DNA of 64,000 nucleotides from Saprospiraceae bacterium (GCA_022842725.1 JALHOZ010000021.1:1-64000); one strand, 5' to 3'; shown: positions 37,905-47,792, counted from the first letter of the stretch. Numbers and translations: made by a program. The notes: a model not told the origin generated them from the letters alone.

Positions 37905-38237
37905 TATATCGGTTTTAAGATTTAACTGAACGATAAAACCTCCGGGCCATCGTTGTAAGGTCCGAAGATATTAGCGTGTAAGTTTGGTTGACATCATATT
38001 GCAGAAACCTGTTATATGTTGCCTGAATTATTAAATCAAATATTATACCATTTTTTAATATAAAGTTTACATAATAAATAACATACTGATATTCAATTAT
38101 TTATTTTATATAAAAAAATACATTCAAAGTTAATATAATATGTTCAGGACATTCAAACACGATAAAATATTACATCAGTGTGTCCTGTTTTTGTTCCATG
38201 ATGTAAAAATTGATTATCATTGCACTAAAATGTATGT
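37905..38237. other. AT-rich intergenic region between divergent genes
   Basis: Divergent promoter region for the giant gene (minus) and tsaE (plus). A near match TATCATTG occurs at 38214-38221 ahead of tsaE. No clear TAnnTTTG was found for the minus strand, and there is no reading frame or repeat of note. Confidence 0.5.
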
Positions 38238-38666
38238 ATGGAATTAATCCTTGAGTCGACAGAACTTTTGTCCATGCCTGAAGCAGCCCAAAAAATACTG
38301 CAGCAGTTTGACAATGTCCGCATTTTTGTTCTTTCCGGAAACTTAGGGGCCGGAAAAACTACTTTAATAAAAGAGTTATGTCAACAGATCGGTTATTCCG
38401 GGAATGTCAGCAGCCCTACTTTTTCTATCATCAACGAATATGGCACAGACAAAAAAACCATCTACCATATGGACTTATATCGTTTGGAAGATATACATGA
38501 AGCCCTGGAAATCGGCATCGAAGAATATCTGTATTCCGGCTCTTATTGTTTTATCGAATGGGCTGAAGTGATTATTCCCATTTTGCCTCTTCCCTTTGTT
38601 GTCATAGAGATCAATACTGTTTCTGAATGTAGCAGAAATATCTATGTTAAAAAAATCGAGGGGTAA
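38238..38666 (+). CDS. tsaE: tRNA threonylcarbamoyladenosine synthesis ATPase TsaE
   Basis: ATPase subunit of the TsaB-TsaD-TsaE complex that makes t6A37 in ANN-decoding tRNAs. P-loop GNLGAGKTT (34-42), switch region SSPTFSIINEY, and HMDLYRL with the following EALEIGIEEYL segment are diagnostic. Length (142 aa) is normal. The start gives MELILESTELL. It stands alone upstream of the alanine dehydrogenase gene, with about 130 bases between them. Confidence 0.96.
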   Translation: MELILESTELLSMPEAAQKILQQFDNVRIFVLSGNLGAGKTTLIKELCQQIGYSGNVSSPTFSIINEYGTDKKTIYHMDLYRLEDIHEALEIGIEEYLYSGSYCFIEWAEVIIPILPLPFVVIEINTVSECSRNIYVKKIEG

Positions 38667-38770
38667 TCCTCTCTAAAGGTTTATAGATTCTTTTTGTATT
38701 CAGAGAAAATAAAAATAAGTCAGACGGAAAAAATCAGACCTTTGGTATCCTGAATGTAATTTTTTTTTAG

Positions 38771-38778
38771 TAGGTTTG
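38771..38778 (+). promoter_or_regulatory. -7 box (TAGGTTTG) for alanine dehydrogenase
   Basis: TAnnTTTG match ending 15 bases before the ATG at 38794. Confidence 0.6.
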
Positions 38779-38793
38779 TCCTATAATTAATGT

Positions 38794-40023
38794 ATGAATA
38801 CGTCAAGCAAACCCATTCATTTTTCAGATTTTTTTACGGAAGGTCATTTTGAGACCCAACCTGAAACATTATTATTTGAAACCAAACCCCGTTCTCTGAC
38901 GATAGGTATTCCCAAAGAGACTATATTATGCGAACATCGGGTAGCCCTTGTCCCCCACTCTCTCCGTGCTCTTATCGGATACGGACATCAGGTTGTGGTG
39001 GAAGCGGATGCAGGAAAAGATTCTTATTTTTCAGACCATCACTATTCCGAGGCCGGGGCATTGATAAGTCCTTCGAGAGAGGAAGTTTTTAAATCGCATA
39101 TCATTGTCAAAGTTGCACCACCGACCATCGAAGAAATTGAACTGATGAGTCCTGACAGCATCCTGATCAGCCCTCTTCAAATTCCGATATTGCAGGATGA
39201 ATATCTCGAACGACTTCGAAAAAAAAAGATCACTGCCCTGGCAATGGAATATCTCAAGGCTGAAGACGGATCCTTTCCGATTGTCAGAACCATGAGTGAA
39301 ATAGCTGGAACAAGTGCCGTGCTGACAGCAGCAGAATATCTGACCAATTCACAAGGTGGCCGTGGCGTCCTGTTAGGTGGTATATCAGGTGTCCCTCCGG
39401 CAAAAATTGTCATCCTGGGTGCCGGCTTTGTTGCTGAAAATGCAATCCGTGTCGCTCAGGGATTAGGTGCATCCGTTCGCGTATTTGACAATAATATTAC
39501 CAAACTTATGCGTTTGCAGAATGTTTTGGGCAGACATATTCACACTTCAACCTTCAATCCGGTTCATCTTGCTTACCAATTGCTGAGTGCAGATGTTGTC
39601 ATAGGTGCCATGCATTCCAAAACAGGAAGAACGCCCATTCTGGTCACTGAAGAAATGGTAAGCAAAATGAAAGACGGTTCTGTCATCATTGATGTAAGTA
39701 TTGATCAGGGAGGTTGTATCGAAACTTCCAAACTTACGACACTCGATGCGCCCAGTTTTGTAAAACATGGTGTCGTTCATTATTGTGTCCCCAATATCGC
39801 TTCCAAAGTCAGCAGAACAGCCTCGCAATCCATAAGCAACATCATCACACCTTTATTAATAAAGATGGGAAGTATGGCACACATAGAACAATTATTATTC
39901 AGTCATAATGGCATCAGAAACGGATGTTACGTCTATAAAGGTTTTATTACGAATGAATATTTAGCAAAAAGATTTGAACAAAAATACACCCCGATTGATT
40001 TACTGTTAACCAGTCACCTTTAA
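38794..40023 (+). CDS. ald: Alanine dehydrogenase
   Basis: NAD-dependent oxidative deamination of L-alanine to pyruvate (or the reverse). N-terminal AlaDh/PNT domain with IGIPKETILCEHRVALVP and the substrate-binding AMEYLKAEDGSFPIVRTMSEIAG; Rossmann domain with VILGAGFVAENAIRVAQGLGA; late DVSIDQGGCIETS and VPNIASKVSRTAS. There is an N-terminal extension of ~35 residues (SKPIHFSDFFTEGHFETQP) before the conserved core, so the 409-residue total is slightly longer than B. subtilis Ald. PntA is the alternative family, but the protein lacks its membrane part. The hypothetical gene downstream starts 9 bases after the stop. Confidence 0.92.
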   Translation: MNTSSKPIHFSDFFTEGHFETQPETLLFETKPRSLTIGIPKETILCEHRVALVPHSLRALIGYGHQVVVEADAGKDSYFSDHHYSEAGALISPSREEVFKSHIIVKVAPPTIEEIELMSPDSILISPLQIPILQDEYLERLRKKKITALAMEYLKAEDGSFPIVRTMSEIAGTSAVLTAAEYLTNSQGGRGVLLGGISGVPPAKIVILGAGFVAENAIRVAQGLGASVRVFDNNITKLMRLQNVLGRHIHTSTFNPVHLAYQLLSADVVIGAMHSKTGRTPILVTEEMVSKMKDGSVIIDVSIDQGGCIETSKLTTLDAPSFVKHGVVHYCVPNIASKVSRTASQSISNIITPLLIKMGSMAHIEQLLFSHNGIRNGCYVYKGFITNEYLAKRFEQKYTPIDLLLTSHL

Positions 40024-40032
40024 AAAAAAATA

Positions 40033-40581
40033 ATGGATATAGGAAGTCTGAACTCAAAAATAAACCGGTACAAACAAGTTTTGGAAAATACGGAAAATTA
40101 CAGAAAAGCCTGGCATGAAGAAATCAAACCCATGCTTATGGGATCACTTCAGGATATTTTACAACAAGCGGATTTACCCAAAGCCGTTCTGGTCGAAAGA
40201 AATAACATCGAAAATCTGGAATCTGTCATGCTTGATCTGGGAAGAACAAGTAGTGGTATCACCGAAAACATGGAAGATACCGGTGTCAAAAGAACCATGA
40301 TCAAATCCAACGGTTCGCTGATATACCAACAACTATTTAATGGTAAGATCATGGTCATGATCGTCAGCCCTTACATTGAAGGTTACGGTCAACCTAAACC
40401 ACCTATGACATTGGAAATCCTTCGTCCCGACGAACTCAAATCTCCTTTTATCCTACGACATGTAGAGGCATTCCTCAGAGACATCACTGAATGGGAGGAC
40501 TACGACGACGAACAACCTCACAAAAGTGGCCAAAGTTTTAACCCTATCGGATTTAACAACGGTTCAGCTTCTGAGGAATAA
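40033..40581 (+). CDS. Conserved-type hypothetical protein in operon with ald
   Basis: Not recognised. The 182-residue soluble protein has an amphipathic helical N-terminus (LNSKINRYKQVLENTENYRKAW), a middle rich in short beta strands (IYQQLFNGKIMVMIVSPYIEGYG), a PKPPMTLEILRPDEL segment, and an acidic, low-complexity tail (EWEDYDDEQPHKSGQSFN). No signal peptide, membrane segment or catalytic motif was seen. The 9-base spacing behind ald suggests joint expression. It converges on the metzincin gene, with 13 bases between stops. Confidence 0.75.
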   Translation: MDIGSLNSKINRYKQVLENTENYRKAWHEEIKPMLMGSLQDILQQADLPKAVLVERNNIENLESVMLDLGRTSSGITENMEDTGVKRTMIKSNGSLIYQQLFNGKIMVMIVSPYIEGYGQPKPPMTLEILRPDELKSPFILRHVEAFLRDITEWEDYDDEQPHKSGQSFNPIGFNNGSASEE

Positions 40582-40594
40582 ATTTAATTTTGGT

Positions 40595-43279
40595 TTAATC
40601 CGTCAAAATAAACCCTCCGGAAAGAATATTCATAAAGGCATTGTTGGATAAGGTGATACTTTTGGCCCTTCCGGAAAAATCTTCAGGAACAGTCACTGTT
40701 ACGGGTGTATTCACAATCACATGCGTACAGGCTGACGGTATAGCGCCAAGACTCCAGTTGGATGAAACATTCCAGTTACCGGACATACCTGTCCATGTAT
40801 TGGTAGCTGTTGTTAATACACCTTCATCGATCATACCATCACAGTCATTGTCCCTGCCATCACAAATTTCCGGAGCACCGAGATAGGTATTTGGGTTGGT
40901 ATCATCACAATCATTTGGTCCTTTACAAAATCCGTCATTATCCACATCTCCACCTGTTCCGTTATTGCAAAAAGCCAAAAAATTGCCATTGCCCGGCAAG
41001 CCCGCATTACCCGTAAAATTATAGGCTGAGCTGCAAAAACTACTGTAAGAAAGGGGAAAACAACCCGTAAAATTATTTCCATTCAGATAAATGAGAGAAA
41101 GGTCCACATTACTCAATGAGGGCAATAAAGCACCGGAGAGATTATTATTGTCCAAATAAAGATTTTTCAGACCGGATATCAGGGCAAGATTTGCCGGTAA
41201 TGTTCCTGAATAATTATTTCCACCCAAATCTATGGTTTCAATGTGTAAAAATCCTGAAAACCAGGTGGGTAAGGCTCCTGAAAAATTATTGTCATACAAA
41301 ACCAAGGTTTTTAACAACCCGATATTAGTCATTGATGAAGGCAAGGTTCCCGACAATCCATTGTTCGGCAGTCGGATTTCCATCACCCTGTCATCATCAT
41401 TGCAGGTTACGCCAAACCAGTTACACACATTACAATCGGACCCTGCCGCACCGTTTTGCCATCCGGTTTTGTTTGTCCATGAAGGTCCGTTGGTTGCATT
41501 ATAAAAATTGATCAATTCCTGAAAATCGGGATGGCAGGGCAGATTGATGTCATAAGCACAAAATCCGAAATATCCGAAATCATTACTACCGCTGTCCACA
41601 ATTCTGACCCATAAGTTTTCGCCGGGGGTTCTTCCGGAAAGCGCCACTCTGGCGTGGTTTCCTCCTCCCGTATTGTCATCACAGGCAACCTGGACCAAAG
41701 AACCACAATTGCCGGAATAAACCTGCATCAACATATCTGTCAATCCACCGGACACCTGACCGGTTTCGATCGTGATACTTCCTGACGGGGGCACCTGAAC
41801 CCGAAACCACACATCTCTGATACCACCGGGTGTTCCGCAACTAAACCCCGGCGTTGCACCTGAAGGAGTAGCGTTAATATTTGAAAAAGTTGCCAGGGTA
41901 CAATCTCTTCTGACCGGCACTACAATGGCATCACCACAAATGTTATTGGGTGGTGGTAAACTGCCACACGTTTGACCGGTCAAACAAGGTGCAAAATGAT
42001 AATTATCGTACAATCTCTGTCCTACCACAGACCCGAATCCCAGCGACAATGTGATGCCCACACCGGGAATCAACTGACAATGACTCATGATCGTTCCGGG
42101 TGAAGAAACAGGATTATTTTGATCAAAACATCCGGATCCTTCTATGGTCTGATTATTTTGAAAAGCATAGGTATTTCCGCAGTCGTCGACTTGGGTGTAA
42201 TTGCCGTTCCAAACGCAGGCGTGGGTGTGTCTTAAACCCATTACGTGACCGATTTCATGTGAAACCAGATAGGTATTATAACTATAGTTTGGAAATGTAT
42301 TGTTGCTGAGTTCCAAAGAAGTATTGGTACAAAATGGTCCGGGAAACTGTGGATAATCGTTACAAAATCCACCCAAACCATGGGCAAGACCGCCTCCCAG
42401 ATTCCGTGTTGACAACAGCACGGCAATTTGCCCCAGGTAATTATTCTGCCGGTTATTGACAAAAGCCTGGCCCATAGCACTCAGATTAGTGGCTGTAGCA
42501 TATGGATCGGCGGTCGTCCATATAAAAATATCAGATACGACGAGAGGAACATCATGGATAGCATACACAGAAATGACGTTGGACATCAATAGATTGACCC
42601 AGGTGGTGGTTGCCGGACTGGATCCATTAGCTACAAAAGCCTGATAATCGACTTCAACAAACACTTCGAGGCAGTTTCCGTATCGGCTTCCACCAGCCTG
42701 AGGTTTGGTGTTTTCATTTTCATTTTCAGCATATTCAGGTTCAGAAAAGTGAACCGGTTTCATTTTGGCGTAAGCCCCTTTATAAAATCCTCTGTCATCT
42801 TTGCCGATTTCATAATTTCCTTCCGGCAAAGCAATCACAAGATAAACATCTGATTCCGATATGTTTAACGTAGCCCATCCGTTACCGTCAGGCAATTGCG
42901 CTCTTAAGGTTTTGACGGAATGATCCCAAGCCAGTGTTTTTCCGTCAGAAGTGCGTATCCTGACATTTTCTGCCATAACTTTCATTTCTGCAAAAGGCAA
43001 AACATAAGACTTTCCAGCCAGAGAAAATGCCATTTCAAAACTTCTTTGATTACTGACAGACCATTTTTGTAATAAACTTTCGTTCAACGTATACAAGTCT
43101 GTATTTTCAGGAAGATGTTGAACTTTGGCGGTATTCGGGTCAAGAGGAACAAACAATACTAAGGGAGAACCGGATAAGATATCCCCAGGTCTTGTATTTT
43201 CAATAGTTTGACCGACCTGTGCAAAAGCCATCATTGGTGAAAAGATCAATACAAAAAAGAATATTTGTTTAATAAACAT
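40595..43279 (-). CDS. Secreted reprolysin-type metzincin with LRR and MopE-like Ca2+ segments
   Basis: The signal peptide is about 1-20 (LIFSPMMAFA). Prodomain-like region to about 200, then a zinc metalloprotease domain with HEIGHVMGLRH (H341, E342, H345, H351) of the metzincin type and a downstream Met-turn candidate (GTIMSH). A beta-rich domain follows (about 445-580, DVWFRVQVPPSGSITIETG), then plant-type leucine-rich repeats (GLKNLYLDNNNLSGALLPSL) and a Cys/Asp-rich DVDNDGFCKGPNDCDD / PEICDGRDNDCDGMIDEG segment. The protein ends at ILSGGFILTD without a recognisable T9SS sorting domain, which is unusual beside its neighbours. It has a promoter box (TACTTTTG) 24 bases upstream. Confidence 0.87.
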   Translation of the reverse strand: MFIKQIFFFVLIFSPMMAFAQVGQTIENTRPGDILSGSPLVLFVPLDPNTAKVQHLPENTDLYTLNESLLQKWSVSNQRSFEMAFSLAGKSYVLPFAEMKVMAENVRIRTSDGKTLAWDHSVKTLRAQLPDGNGWATLNISESDVYLVIALPEGNYEIGKDDRGFYKGAYAKMKPVHFSEPEYAENENENTKPQAGGSRYGNCLEVFVEVDYQAFVANGSSPATTTWVNLLMSNVISVYAIHDVPLVVSDIFIWTTADPYATATNLSAMGQAFVNNRQNNYLGQIAVLLSTRNLGGGLAHGLGGFCNDYPQFPGPFCTNTSLELSNNTFPNYSYNTYLVSHEIGHVMGLRHTHACVWNGNYTQVDDCGNTYAFQNNQTIEGSGCFDQNNPVSSPGTIMSHCQLIPGVGITLSLGFGSVVGQRLYDNYHFAPCLTGQTCGSLPPPNNICGDAIVVPVRRDCTLATFSNINATPSGATPGFSCGTPGGIRDVWFRVQVPPSGSITIETGQVSGGLTDMLMQVYSGNCGSLVQVACDDNTGGGNHARVALSGRTPGENLWVRIVDSGSNDFGYFGFCAYDINLPCHPDFQELINFYNATNGPSWTNKTGWQNGAAGSDCNVCNWFGVTCNDDDRVMEIRLPNNGLSGTLPSSMTNIGLLKTLVLYDNNFSGALPTWFSGFLHIETIDLGGNNYSGTLPANLALISGLKNLYLDNNNLSGALLPSLSNVDLSLIYLNGNNFTGCFPLSYSSFCSSAYNFTGNAGLPGNGNFLAFCNNGTGGDVDNDGFCKGPNDCDDTNPNTYLGAPEICDGRDNDCDGMIDEGVLTTATNTWTGMSGNWNVSSNWSLGAIPSACTHVIVNTPVTVTVPEDFSGRAKSITLSNNAFMNILSGGFILTD

Positions 43280-43303
43280 AAAATTTAAATTTTAATCGTA
43301 AAC

Positions 43304-43311
43304 CAAAAGTA
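43304..43311 (-). promoter_or_regulatory. -7 box (TACTTTTG) for the metzincin gene
   Basis: TAnnTTTG match on the minus strand, 24 bases before the ATG at 43279. Confidence 0.6.
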
Positions 43312-43474
43312 TTGAGAGATCTCAATACCATTTAAACAAAATACTCATTAGGAAAAAGGACACCCCCGATTATATTACAGATGACAAAATTATTCAATAT
43401 TTACAAATTTAAAACAAAAAGACACTTTTTTTTAAAAAAAATATGATTCTATACAGCAAAGAATCGAATAACCT

Positions 43475-43482
43475 TATTTTTG
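43475..43482 (+). promoter_or_regulatory. -7 box (TATTTTTG) for the glycosyltransferase gene
   Basis: TAnnTTTG match. A start point around 43487 would place the proposed ATT start codon (43499) about 12 bases into the mRNA. Confidence 0.5.
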
Positions 43483-43498
43483 TTGCAAAATCAATATC

Positions 43499-44560
43499 AT
43501 TTCTACCAAATTATTTCAAACCATCAAAGAAGATATTCCGGAACATTCCACGATCCTTTTCGGAATATTGCATTGGGGAATGGGTCATGCAAGTCGGTCG
43601 GTTCCTGTCATCAGGGTATTAATACAAGAAGGTCATACGGTACATTTGGCCGCTGATGGTCACATTATAGATTGGTTGTCTTCTGAATTACCGGATGTAA
43701 AAATCCACCGGTTGCCTGAAACAAATTTCAGATATCAGACTAACCGGATGTTGGTAAATGCTATGTTGCAGTTTTTTTCTTTCCTACGATTTCTTAGACA
43801 GGATAAAATACATGCGGGAAGGATATCCCGGATGATCGGGGCCAATGTCATTATCTCAGACAACCGGTTTTGTTTTTATAATCATAAAATTCCGGTCAAC
43901 ATTTATATCAGTCATCAGATTCAAATATTTTATCCTGTAAAATGGATCAGCAGGATGATGACAGCCGCACATCAGTATTTTATTAGAAAATATTCAATGT
44001 GCTGGATACCGGATGATCCGACGATTAAACTGGCCGGCATGCTTTCCGACTCAAATGGTATTCGTCATTATAAATATATTGGTATCCTGAGTAGGTTTTC
44101 GCCGTTTGTGGAAAAAACAAAATCAATCGATATATTGGTCATCCTTTCGGGTCCCGAACCTCAGCGCACCTATCTTGAAAACCTGCTCATTCCGTTGTTG
44201 AATCAGTTTAAAAATACCGGGATAGATTTTGTTCGAGGCACCAATAGTACAGTCCAAAAACAACCCTTTCCACATATCAATGTAATAAACATAATGGGTT
44301 CTGCCGAACTTGAAAAGAAGATAAATCAAAGCAAACTTTTGATTTGCAGACCGGGCTACTCCACCCTTATGGATTTGTATACCAAAAATATTCCGGCCAT
44401 CCTGATACCCACGCCGGGACAATCAGAACAAGAGTATTTGTGTGATTATCACAGTGTATCAAAAGGAAAATTCACTCCTCTTTTACAAAAAAATATTGCC
44501 GGACAATTACCAGGAATCATTTCAAAAAAATTAGCAGAACTGCATTCTCCAAAAGAATAA
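43499..44560 (+). CDS. MurG/GT28-like glycosyltransferase, probable non-AUG start
   Basis: GT-B-fold glycosyltransferase resembling family 28. The N-terminal strand and glycine loop read STILFGILHWGMGHASRSVPVI, and the donor-binding half contains ILVILSGPEPQRTYLENLL and ICRPGYSTLMDLYTKNIPAILIPTPGQSEQEYL. The first conventional start is TTG 43568, but it would remove the first beta strand (TILFGI), which is encoded in frame upstream. Between the upstream stop (TAA 43469-43471) and 43568 there is no ATG, GTG or TTG. An ATT at 43499, behind the promoter box, is therefore the best candidate, with ATC 43490 or 43496 as alternatives. The acceptor is unknown. A frameshift relative to a lost upstream start cannot be excluded. 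Confidence 0.8.
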   Translation: MSTKLFQTIKEDIPEHSTILFGILHWGMGHASRSVPVIRVLIQEGHTVHLAADGHIIDWLSSELPDVKIHRLPETNFRYQTNRMLVNAMLQFFSFLRFLRQDKIHAGRISRMIGANVIISDNRFCFYNHKIPVNIYISHQIQIFYPVKWISRMMTAAHQYFIRKYSMCWIPDDPTIKLAGMLSDSNGIRHYKYIGILSRFSPFVEKTKSIDILVILSGPEPQRTYLENLLIPLLNQFKNTGIDFVRGTNSTVQKQPFPHINVINIMGSAELEKKINQSKLLICRPGYSTLMDLYTKNIPAILIPTPGQSEQEYLCDYHSVSKGKFTPLLQKNIAGQLPGIISKKLAELHSPKE

Positions 44561-44617
44561 AAAGAAGTACCTTGTGGCGCTTTTTCAAATTTTGCAGACA
44601 CTAAACAAATCACCATC

Positions 44618-45556
44618 ATGACACCTAAAATCCTGATTACGGGAGCAAACGGTCAAATAGGACAGGTCCTGACCAAGGCATTACGGACCAAATACGGACA
44701 GGAACAGGTCTTGGCTACAGATGTCAACAGCATAGAAAACAATGAACCCTTTGAATTTCTGGACATTATGGATACCACAAAACTTCATGAAATTATAGAT
44801 CGTCACGGCATCACCCAGATATACCACCTTGCGGCATTGTTATCTGCCAGCGGTGAAAAAAACCCGTTAAAAACATGGGATATTAACCTCAATGCTTTCC
44901 TGACTATTTTAGAAACTGCCAGAGAAAAAAAACTTGATAAAATCTTTTTCCCGTCGACGATAGCCGTTTTTGGCAAAACCACTCCAAGAACCGACACGCC
45001 GCAGGATGTTCCCCTGGTGCCTTCTACCGTTTACGGTATGAGCAAAGCTACGGGAGAGTTATGGTGTCAATATTACCACGATCGTTACGGTGTTGACGTC
45101 AGGTCTTTGCGATATCCCGGCATCATCGGCTGGCAATCCCTTCCCGGAGGAGGTACAACAGATTATGCTGTAGAAATATATCACGAAGCCCTGAAATCAG
45201 GAAATTTTGAATGTTTTCTCAACAAAGACACACGATTGCCGATGATGTATATGGATGATGCTATCAAAGCCACCATTCAATTGATGGAAGCAGATTCAGA
45301 TCGATTATCCATACGGTATGGGTACAATATTTCCGCTATGAGCTTCAGCCCTGAAGATATTTATCTGGAAATCAAAAAACATATACCTGATTTTACGATT
45401 AGTTACAAGCCGGATTACCGGGAAGCCATCGCAAGAAGCTGGACCGAATCCATAGACAGCAGCCTTGCCCAAAAAGATTGGGATTGGAAGCCTGACTATG
45501 ACCTGACTTCCATGACGACCGATATGTTAGACCATTTACAAAACATGTATAAATAA
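44618..45556 (+). CDS. L-threonine 3-dehydrogenase, SDR (epimerase-like) type
   Basis: Oxidises threonine to 2-amino-3-ketobutyrate with NAD+. Rossmann motif GANGQIG (9-15), short-chain dehydrogenase catalytic Y139xxxK143 (YGMSKATGE), and the family-typical [21 protein letters not shown] and [16 protein letters not shown] segments. The assignment as threonine dehydrogenase rather than a sugar epimerase is supported by the kbl gene 8 bases downstream, which encodes the next enzyme in the pathway. Length (312 aa) is normal. Confidence 0.92.
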   Translation: MTPKILITGANGQIGQVLTKALRTKYGQEQVLATDVNSIENNEPFEFLDIMDTTKLHEIIDRHGITQIYHLAALLSASGEKNPLKTWDINLNAFLTILETAREKKLDKIFFPSTIAVFGKTTPRTDTPQDVPLVPSTVYGMSKATGELWCQYYHDRYGVDVRSLRYPGIIGWQSLPGGGTTDYAVEIYHEALKSGNFECFLNKDTRLPMMYMDDAIKATIQLMEADSDRLSIRYGYNISAMSFSPEDIYLEIKKHIPDFTISYKPDYREAIARSWTESIDSSLAQKDWDWKPDYDLTSMTTDMLDHLQNMYK

Positions 45557-45564
45557 GACAGATT

Positions 45565-46767
45565 ATGCAAACCGACAGAAATACCACCATAACAGATATC
45601 GCTTCAGAGTTGCAGGCATTAAGAGATGCCGGTTTATTTAAGACTGAAAGAATCATCACTACACCGCAAAGTGCCCTGATCAATACCACTTTGGGGAAAG
45701 AAGTTCTGAATTTTTGTGCCAACAATTACCTGGGACTATCTTCTCACCCTGAAGTCATACAAGCTGCCAAAGAAGCTATTGACACGCATGGTTTTGGCAT
45801 GTCTTCGGTGAGATTTATCTGTGGCACGCAGGATATCCATAAAAAACTGGAGCAGGAAATCGCACGTTTTGTCGGTCAGGAAGACGCCATATTGTACGCG
45901 GCCGCTTTTGATGCCAATGGCGGACTTTTTGAACCGCTATTGGATGAAAGAGATGCTATCATATCTGATATGCTCAATCATGCGTCTATCATCGATGGTA
46001 TCAGGTTGTGTAAAGCAGCAAGGTACCGGTACGAAAACAATAATATGGAGGACCTCGAACAAAAACTCCGTGAAGCACAGTCCAAAGGAGCCCGACGAAT
46101 CCTCATTGCCACGGATGGCGTTTTTTCGATGGATGGAATCATCGCCAGTATAGACAAAATCTGTGATCTTGCAGATCAGTACGGTGCCATGGTCATGGTC
46201 GACGATTGTCACGCTACCGGGTTTGTCGGAAAAACGGGCCGCGGATCAGCAGAACACAATAATGCTTTTGGAAGAGTGGATATTATCACCGGAACTTTTG
46301 GCAAAGCTCTGGGTGGAGCTTCCGGTGGATTTACAGCAGCTAAAAAAGAAATAGTCGAACTTTTGCGTCAAAAATCAAGACCATATTTGTTTTCCAATAC
46401 GTTGGCGCCTTCCATCGTGGGAGCGTCTATCCGGGTCTTGGAATTACTCACGGCCAGTACGCACTTAAGAGATAAATTGGAAAAAAACACCCAACTTTTC
46501 AGAAAAGGAATGACGGAAGCGGGATTTGATATCATTCCCGGAGTTCATGCGATTACTCCTGTTATGTTGTACGATGCACCATTGGCTCAAAAATTTGCTT
46601 CGCGACTATTGGAAGAAGGAATATATGTCATTGGTTTCTTTTTTCCGGTGGTTCCGAAAGAAAAAGCACGTATACGTGTTCAGATCAGTGCCGGTCATGA
46701 AACAGAACATATCCATCGTGCGGTAGAAGCATTCACCAAAGTAGGAAAAGAATTGGGAGTAATTTAG
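45565..46767 (+). CDS. kbl: Glycine C-acetyltransferase (2-amino-3-ketobutyrate CoA ligase)
   Basis: PLP enzyme of the alpha-oxoamine synthase family; cleaves 2-amino-3-ketobutyrate with CoA to glycine and acetyl-CoA. The PLP lysine is K247 in [24 protein letters not shown] (about 213-222) holds the pyridine-interacting residues, and [11 protein letters not shown] is the typical N-terminal motif. Length (400 aa) matches E. coli Kbl. It follows threonine dehydrogenase by 8 bases; the two genes form a threonine-to-glycine catabolic operon. Confidence 0.95.
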   Translation: MQTDRNTTITDIASELQALRDAGLFKTERIITTPQSALINTTLGKEVLNFCANNYLGLSSHPEVIQAAKEAIDTHGFGMSSVRFICGTQDIHKKLEQEIARFVGQEDAILYAAAFDANGGLFEPLLDERDAIISDMLNHASIIDGIRLCKAARYRYENNNMEDLEQKLREAQSKGARRILIATDGVFSMDGIIASIDKICDLADQYGAMVMVDDCHATGFVGKTGRGSAEHNNAFGRVDIITGTFGKALGGASGGFTAAKKEIVELLRQKSRPYLFSNTLAPSIVGASIRVLELLTASTHLRDKLEKNTQLFRKGMTEAGFDIIPGVHAITPVMLYDAPLAQKFASRLLEEGIYVIGFFFPVVPKEKARIRVQISAGHETEHIHRAVEAFTKVGKELGVI

Positions 46768-46830
46768 AGTTGTTGAGTTGTTAAGTTGTTAAGTTGTTGG
46801 ATTTGTTCGATTTGTGGAAACTGAGTCGAT
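46768..46830 (+). repeat. TTG-rich degenerate tandem repeat
   Basis: Successive 9-base units of the form GTTGTTAAG/GAGTTGTTG directly after the kbl stop, followed by GATTTGTTCGATTTGTGG. The same style recurs at 57.4, 59.35, 61.2, 61.7 and 63.8 kb. Confidence 0.6.
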
Positions 46831-46857
46831 GTGTGTCAACGGAATCATGAGAGAACA

Positions 46858-46929
46858 ACCCTAAAACCTAGTGCCTAATACCTGACTCCTAATACCTAGC
46901 ACCTAAAACCTAGCGCCTGGCACCTAAAC
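46858..46929 (+). repeat. CCTA-rich tandem repeat
   Basis: About nine degenerate units of 7-8 bases (CCTAATAC, CCTAGCA, CCTAAAAC, CCTAGCG and similar) just downstream of the regulator gene stop. Confidence 0.65.
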
Positions 46930-46932
46930 AAA

Positions 46933-47769
46933 TCACCTAACCATATTGGAGGCCCGGTGTTGTTTGAGCAACTGTTCGAGGGTGCGGTTCAATCCTTTTA
47001 TAGCTTCAGCTTGTGACTCGATGGTTTGAGACATATCCTTCATGTTTTCCTGAAATCCATTCTGAAAATGAGAGGGCGATGCATTAAACGAAGTTATTTT
47101 GAGGTGGATAGCCCAAACTTCAAAAACTTCGTCGGCAGGTAGTGTGTAGGGTTCGTAAAAACGATTGTCAGAAGCCAGCTCTAAAACCCCGTGGGACTGA
47201 ATTTTATTGATCACCCGTTTGACTACCACGCCATGAGGTGTGACGACTACATAAACATAATTATTTCTCAGAGAGGTAAAGCCACCTTCTCTTTTGACCG
47301 GACTACAGATTACTTTTTCACCGGAAAACAGAGTGGGCTCCATGCTATCGCCATTGATTTCAAAACAGCGGAAGTCGCCCTTTTGATCCTTAAACTGCGG
47401 CAAGGAAAAACTATGCATTTCACTTAAAAAAACTGGATCAAAAAACTGCTCACTATATCCGGCCTGCGCCGCCACAGGGACATACAGGATGTTTTGACAG
47501 GGCTCCGCAACAGGTGTATCTTTGATCATATCGTCTTCCAAAAGAGGAAAACCGGAGCCTGTAAAAACATATTGTGCATTGATAGGCAGATTTTCAAATG
47601 CCTTCCGCAGCAGATCAATGGTAACATCCCGTTCGCCACTTAATATGGCACTCATACTTTGTGGTATATATTCGAGAGAGAGAGCGAGTTGCCTGGCAGA
47701 TTTAACGACATTTTTCTCTTTCAAAAGAGAAATACATTCATTAAATCTTTTCGTGACGATGTTACACAT
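46933..47769 (-). CDS. LexA/CI-like regulator: HTH plus S24 peptidase domain with coiled-coil tail
   Basis: An N-terminal HTH (about 8-60; ARQLALSLEYIPQSMSAILSGER) is followed by an S24/LexA-like C-terminal domain with the Ser-Lys dyad S142 (GDSMEPTLFSGE) and K184 (GVVVKRV). A possible self-cleavage site is the Ala-Gly at 103-104 (AAQAGYSEQF). The last ~45 residues (MSQTIESQAEAIKGLNRTLEQLLKQH) look like a coiled coil. Proteins of this type are repressors inactivated by RecA-stimulated cleavage or use the fold for dimerisation only. No divergent target gene is adjacent. A -7 box TATATTTG lies 24 bases upstream. Confidence 0.85.
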   Translation of the reverse strand: MCNIVTKRFNECISLLKEKNVVKSARQLALSLEYIPQSMSAILSGERDVTIDLLRKAFENLPINAQYVFTGSGFPLLEDDMIKDTPVAEPCQNILYVPVAAQAGYSEQFFDPVFLSEMHSFSLPQFKDQKGDFRCFEINGDSMEPTLFSGEKVICSPVKREGGFTSLRNNYVYVVVTPHGVVVKRVINKIQSHGVLELASDNRFYEPYTLPADEVFEVWAIHLKITSFNASPSHFQNGFQENMKDMSQTIESQAEAIKGLNRTLEQLLKQHRASNMVR

Positions 47770-47792
47770 AAGATCAGCGTTGGTTTACGGGG

